Shown in pieces: positions 11,872-12,715 of a DNA stretch of 12,715 bases (positions are counted from its first letter, which is position 1; every line of letters starts with the position of its first letter). Source of the stretch: Actinomycetota bacterium. GTDB lineage: Bacteria > Actinomycetota > Thermoleophilia > Gaiellales > Gaiellaceae. Both the position numbers and the translations under genes were made by a program. The stretch covers positions 1 to 12,715 of the forward strand of contig JAIBJP010000035.1 of assembly GCA_020029625.1 (NCBI GenBank). The letters run 5' to 3'. The notes below the pieces were generated by a model, which was given only the letters and a program-made list of their open reading frames with translations, had not been told where the DNA came from and made no database searches.

Positions 11872-12715
11872 TGCCCGAGGCAGACACGCTCCCGGACCTC
11901 CCCGCCGATGGGTCGTCGGAGGAGCTCCGCGCCCGAGTTGCAGAGCTCGAGCAGCGCGTTCGCCAGGCGGAGGAACGCCGCCGCGCCCTGCTCCACATCA
12001 TGGGCGACCTGCACGACTCCAACAAACGCCTCGGCGAGCAGCGAAAGGCGATGCTGCACATCCTCAAGGACTCGCACCGGTCCAACCTCCGTCTCGAGGA
12101 CAGCCGCAAGGCGATGATCCACATCATGGGCGATCTTCGCGAGACGACCGCGGAGATGGAGCGGCGCGAGCACGAGCTGCGGGAGAAGCAGGAGCAGCTC
12201 GTCCAGGCCGGCAAGCTGGCGACGCTCGGCGAGCTGACCACGGGTGTCGCGCACGAGCTCAACAACCCGCTCAACAACATCGGGCTCTTCGTCGGGAACG
12301 TGATCGACCGGGTCGAGGCCGGAGAGGAGGACCTCGACCGCATCGTCGAGGACCTCGAGCGCGTCGTCGAGCAGGTGCAGAAGGCGACGGAGATCATCAC
12401 CCACCTGCGGACGTTCGGGCGCGCGGCGCCCGTCTCGCTCGAGCCGGTCGCGGTGCAGGAGGTCATCGGGAGAGCCCTCTCGCTCATGCAGGAACAGCTG
12501 CGACTCCGCCAGATCTCCGTCACCCTCGACTTCGTGCCGGAGAGCCCGGTCGTCCTCGGCAACGCCATCCAGCTCGAGCAAGTTTTCATCAACCTGCTCA
12601 CGAACGCGCGCGATGCGCTCGAGGCGTCCGAGCGCAAGGAGGTCCACATCGCGTGCTCGGTGGGCGAGGCCGTCGTTGTCGTCTTTCGCGACACCGGCCC
12701 CGGAATCCCCGACGG
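11871..12715 (+). CDS. Sensor-less histidine kinase, C-terminus cut by window edge
   Basis: Autophosphorylating kinase of a two-component system; 281 residues are visible. Order: short acidic N-terminus, long coiled coil (about 17-118) containing three 21-residue repeats, then KLATLGELTTGVAHELNNPL with the phosphoacceptor His128, then the start of the ATPase domain with N-box INLLTNARDALE (Asn245) and G1 box DTGPGIPD (Asp274). The frame is still open at the right edge; the G2 box is not seen. The AHELNNPLNNI box marks the NtrB-like class of soluble kinases. It has no PAS, GAF or membrane segment of its own. The ATG shares one base with the PAS gene stop, so the two are coupled; the input is probably supplied by that protein through coiled-coil pairing. 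A response regulator may follow beyond the edge. Confidence 0.93.
   Translation, partial: MPEADTLPDLPADGSSEELRARVAELEQRVRQAEERRRALLHIMGDLHDSNKRLGEQRKAMLHILKDSHRSNLRLEDSRKAMIHIMGDLRETTAEMERREHELREKQEQLVQAGKLATLGELTTGVAHELNNPLNNIGLFVGNVIDRVEAGEEDLDRIVEDLERVVEQVQKATEIITHLRTFGRAAPVSLEPVAVQEVIGRALSLMQEQLRLRQISVTLDFVPESPVVLGNAIQLEQVFINLLTNARDALEASERKEVHIACSVGEAVVVVFRDTGPGIPD
11991..12179 (+). repeat. Three 63-bp repeats encoding a 21-residue coiled-coil unit
   Basis: Units start at 11991, 12054 and 12117 (exact 63-base steps) and encode LLHIMGD..SN.RL, LHILKD..SNLRL and IHIMGDLRETT, each preceded by R(R/K)A. Twenty-one residues equal three heptads, so each repeat adds a whole number of coiled-coil turns. 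Repetition is clear at the protein level and partly at the DNA level. Confidence 0.8.

Noticed and set aside
11615..12694. 359-codon minus-strand frame opposite the kinase
   Set aside because: Ser/Arg-rich antisense shadow of clear kinase coding sequence.

Overview
The window is GC-rich, densely packed bacterial DNA with many GTG and TTG starts, read on both strands. It looks like a chromosomal segment of a high-GC actinobacterium. A Thermoleophilia relative (Solirubrobacterales or Gaiellales) is my best guess, based on the secreted protein at 7743-8369, the FolE2/MptA GTP cyclohydrolase and the RskA-type anti-sigma factor. This placement is inference; there is no rRNA in the window. No insertion sequence, phage gene, CRISPR array or large base-composition break was seen, and no gene-free stretch exceeds 300 bases.

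Layout. (1) 1-931: a secreted-protein gene cut by the left edge (minus), a possible 36-residue membrane protein (plus), then tRNA-Lys(CTT). (2) 956-4710: an Mn-type superoxide dismutase starts 24 bases after the tRNA. It faces an ECF sigma factor / RskA-like anti-sigma operon (minus) and a PTR1-like short-chain reductase (minus). Divergent from these are a second, divergent SOD-family protein and an overlapping PlsY acyltransferase. (3) 4682-6265: a FolE2/MptA GTP cyclohydrolase (minus), head-to-head with a short histidine-kinase-like protein whose ATPase half has lost its nucleotide-binding motifs. (4) 6262-9193: a membrane-bound HD-GYP phosphodiesterase (minus), a secreted protein (plus) and an Fpg/Nei DNA glycosylase (minus). 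(5) 9201-10070: an asparaginase II-type amidohydrolase. (6) 10210-12715: a protein of four nearly identical PAS domains plus a coiled coil, whose stop codon overlaps the start (TGATG) of a histidine kinase that has a repeated coiled coil but no sensor domain. The kinase runs off the right edge.

How the genes may work together. The SOD and sigma/anti-sigma block suggests an envelope or redox stress module. The PTR1-like reductase and the GTP cyclohydrolase could both act on pterins. Signal transduction dominates the right half: a degenerate kinase or phosphotransferase, an HD-GYP protein, and the split PAS-array/kinase pair. That pair is the most unusual system here: a four-fold PAS array (357 bp period, mosaic of two unit types) made as a separate protein just upstream of its probable kinase, expressed from a clear promoter through a structured leader.

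Gene ends are very tight. Three convergent pairs overlap by 4-29 bases, and two divergent pairs have starts only 7 and 24 bases apart, so promoters must often lie inside neighbouring coding sequence or transcripts must be leaderless.
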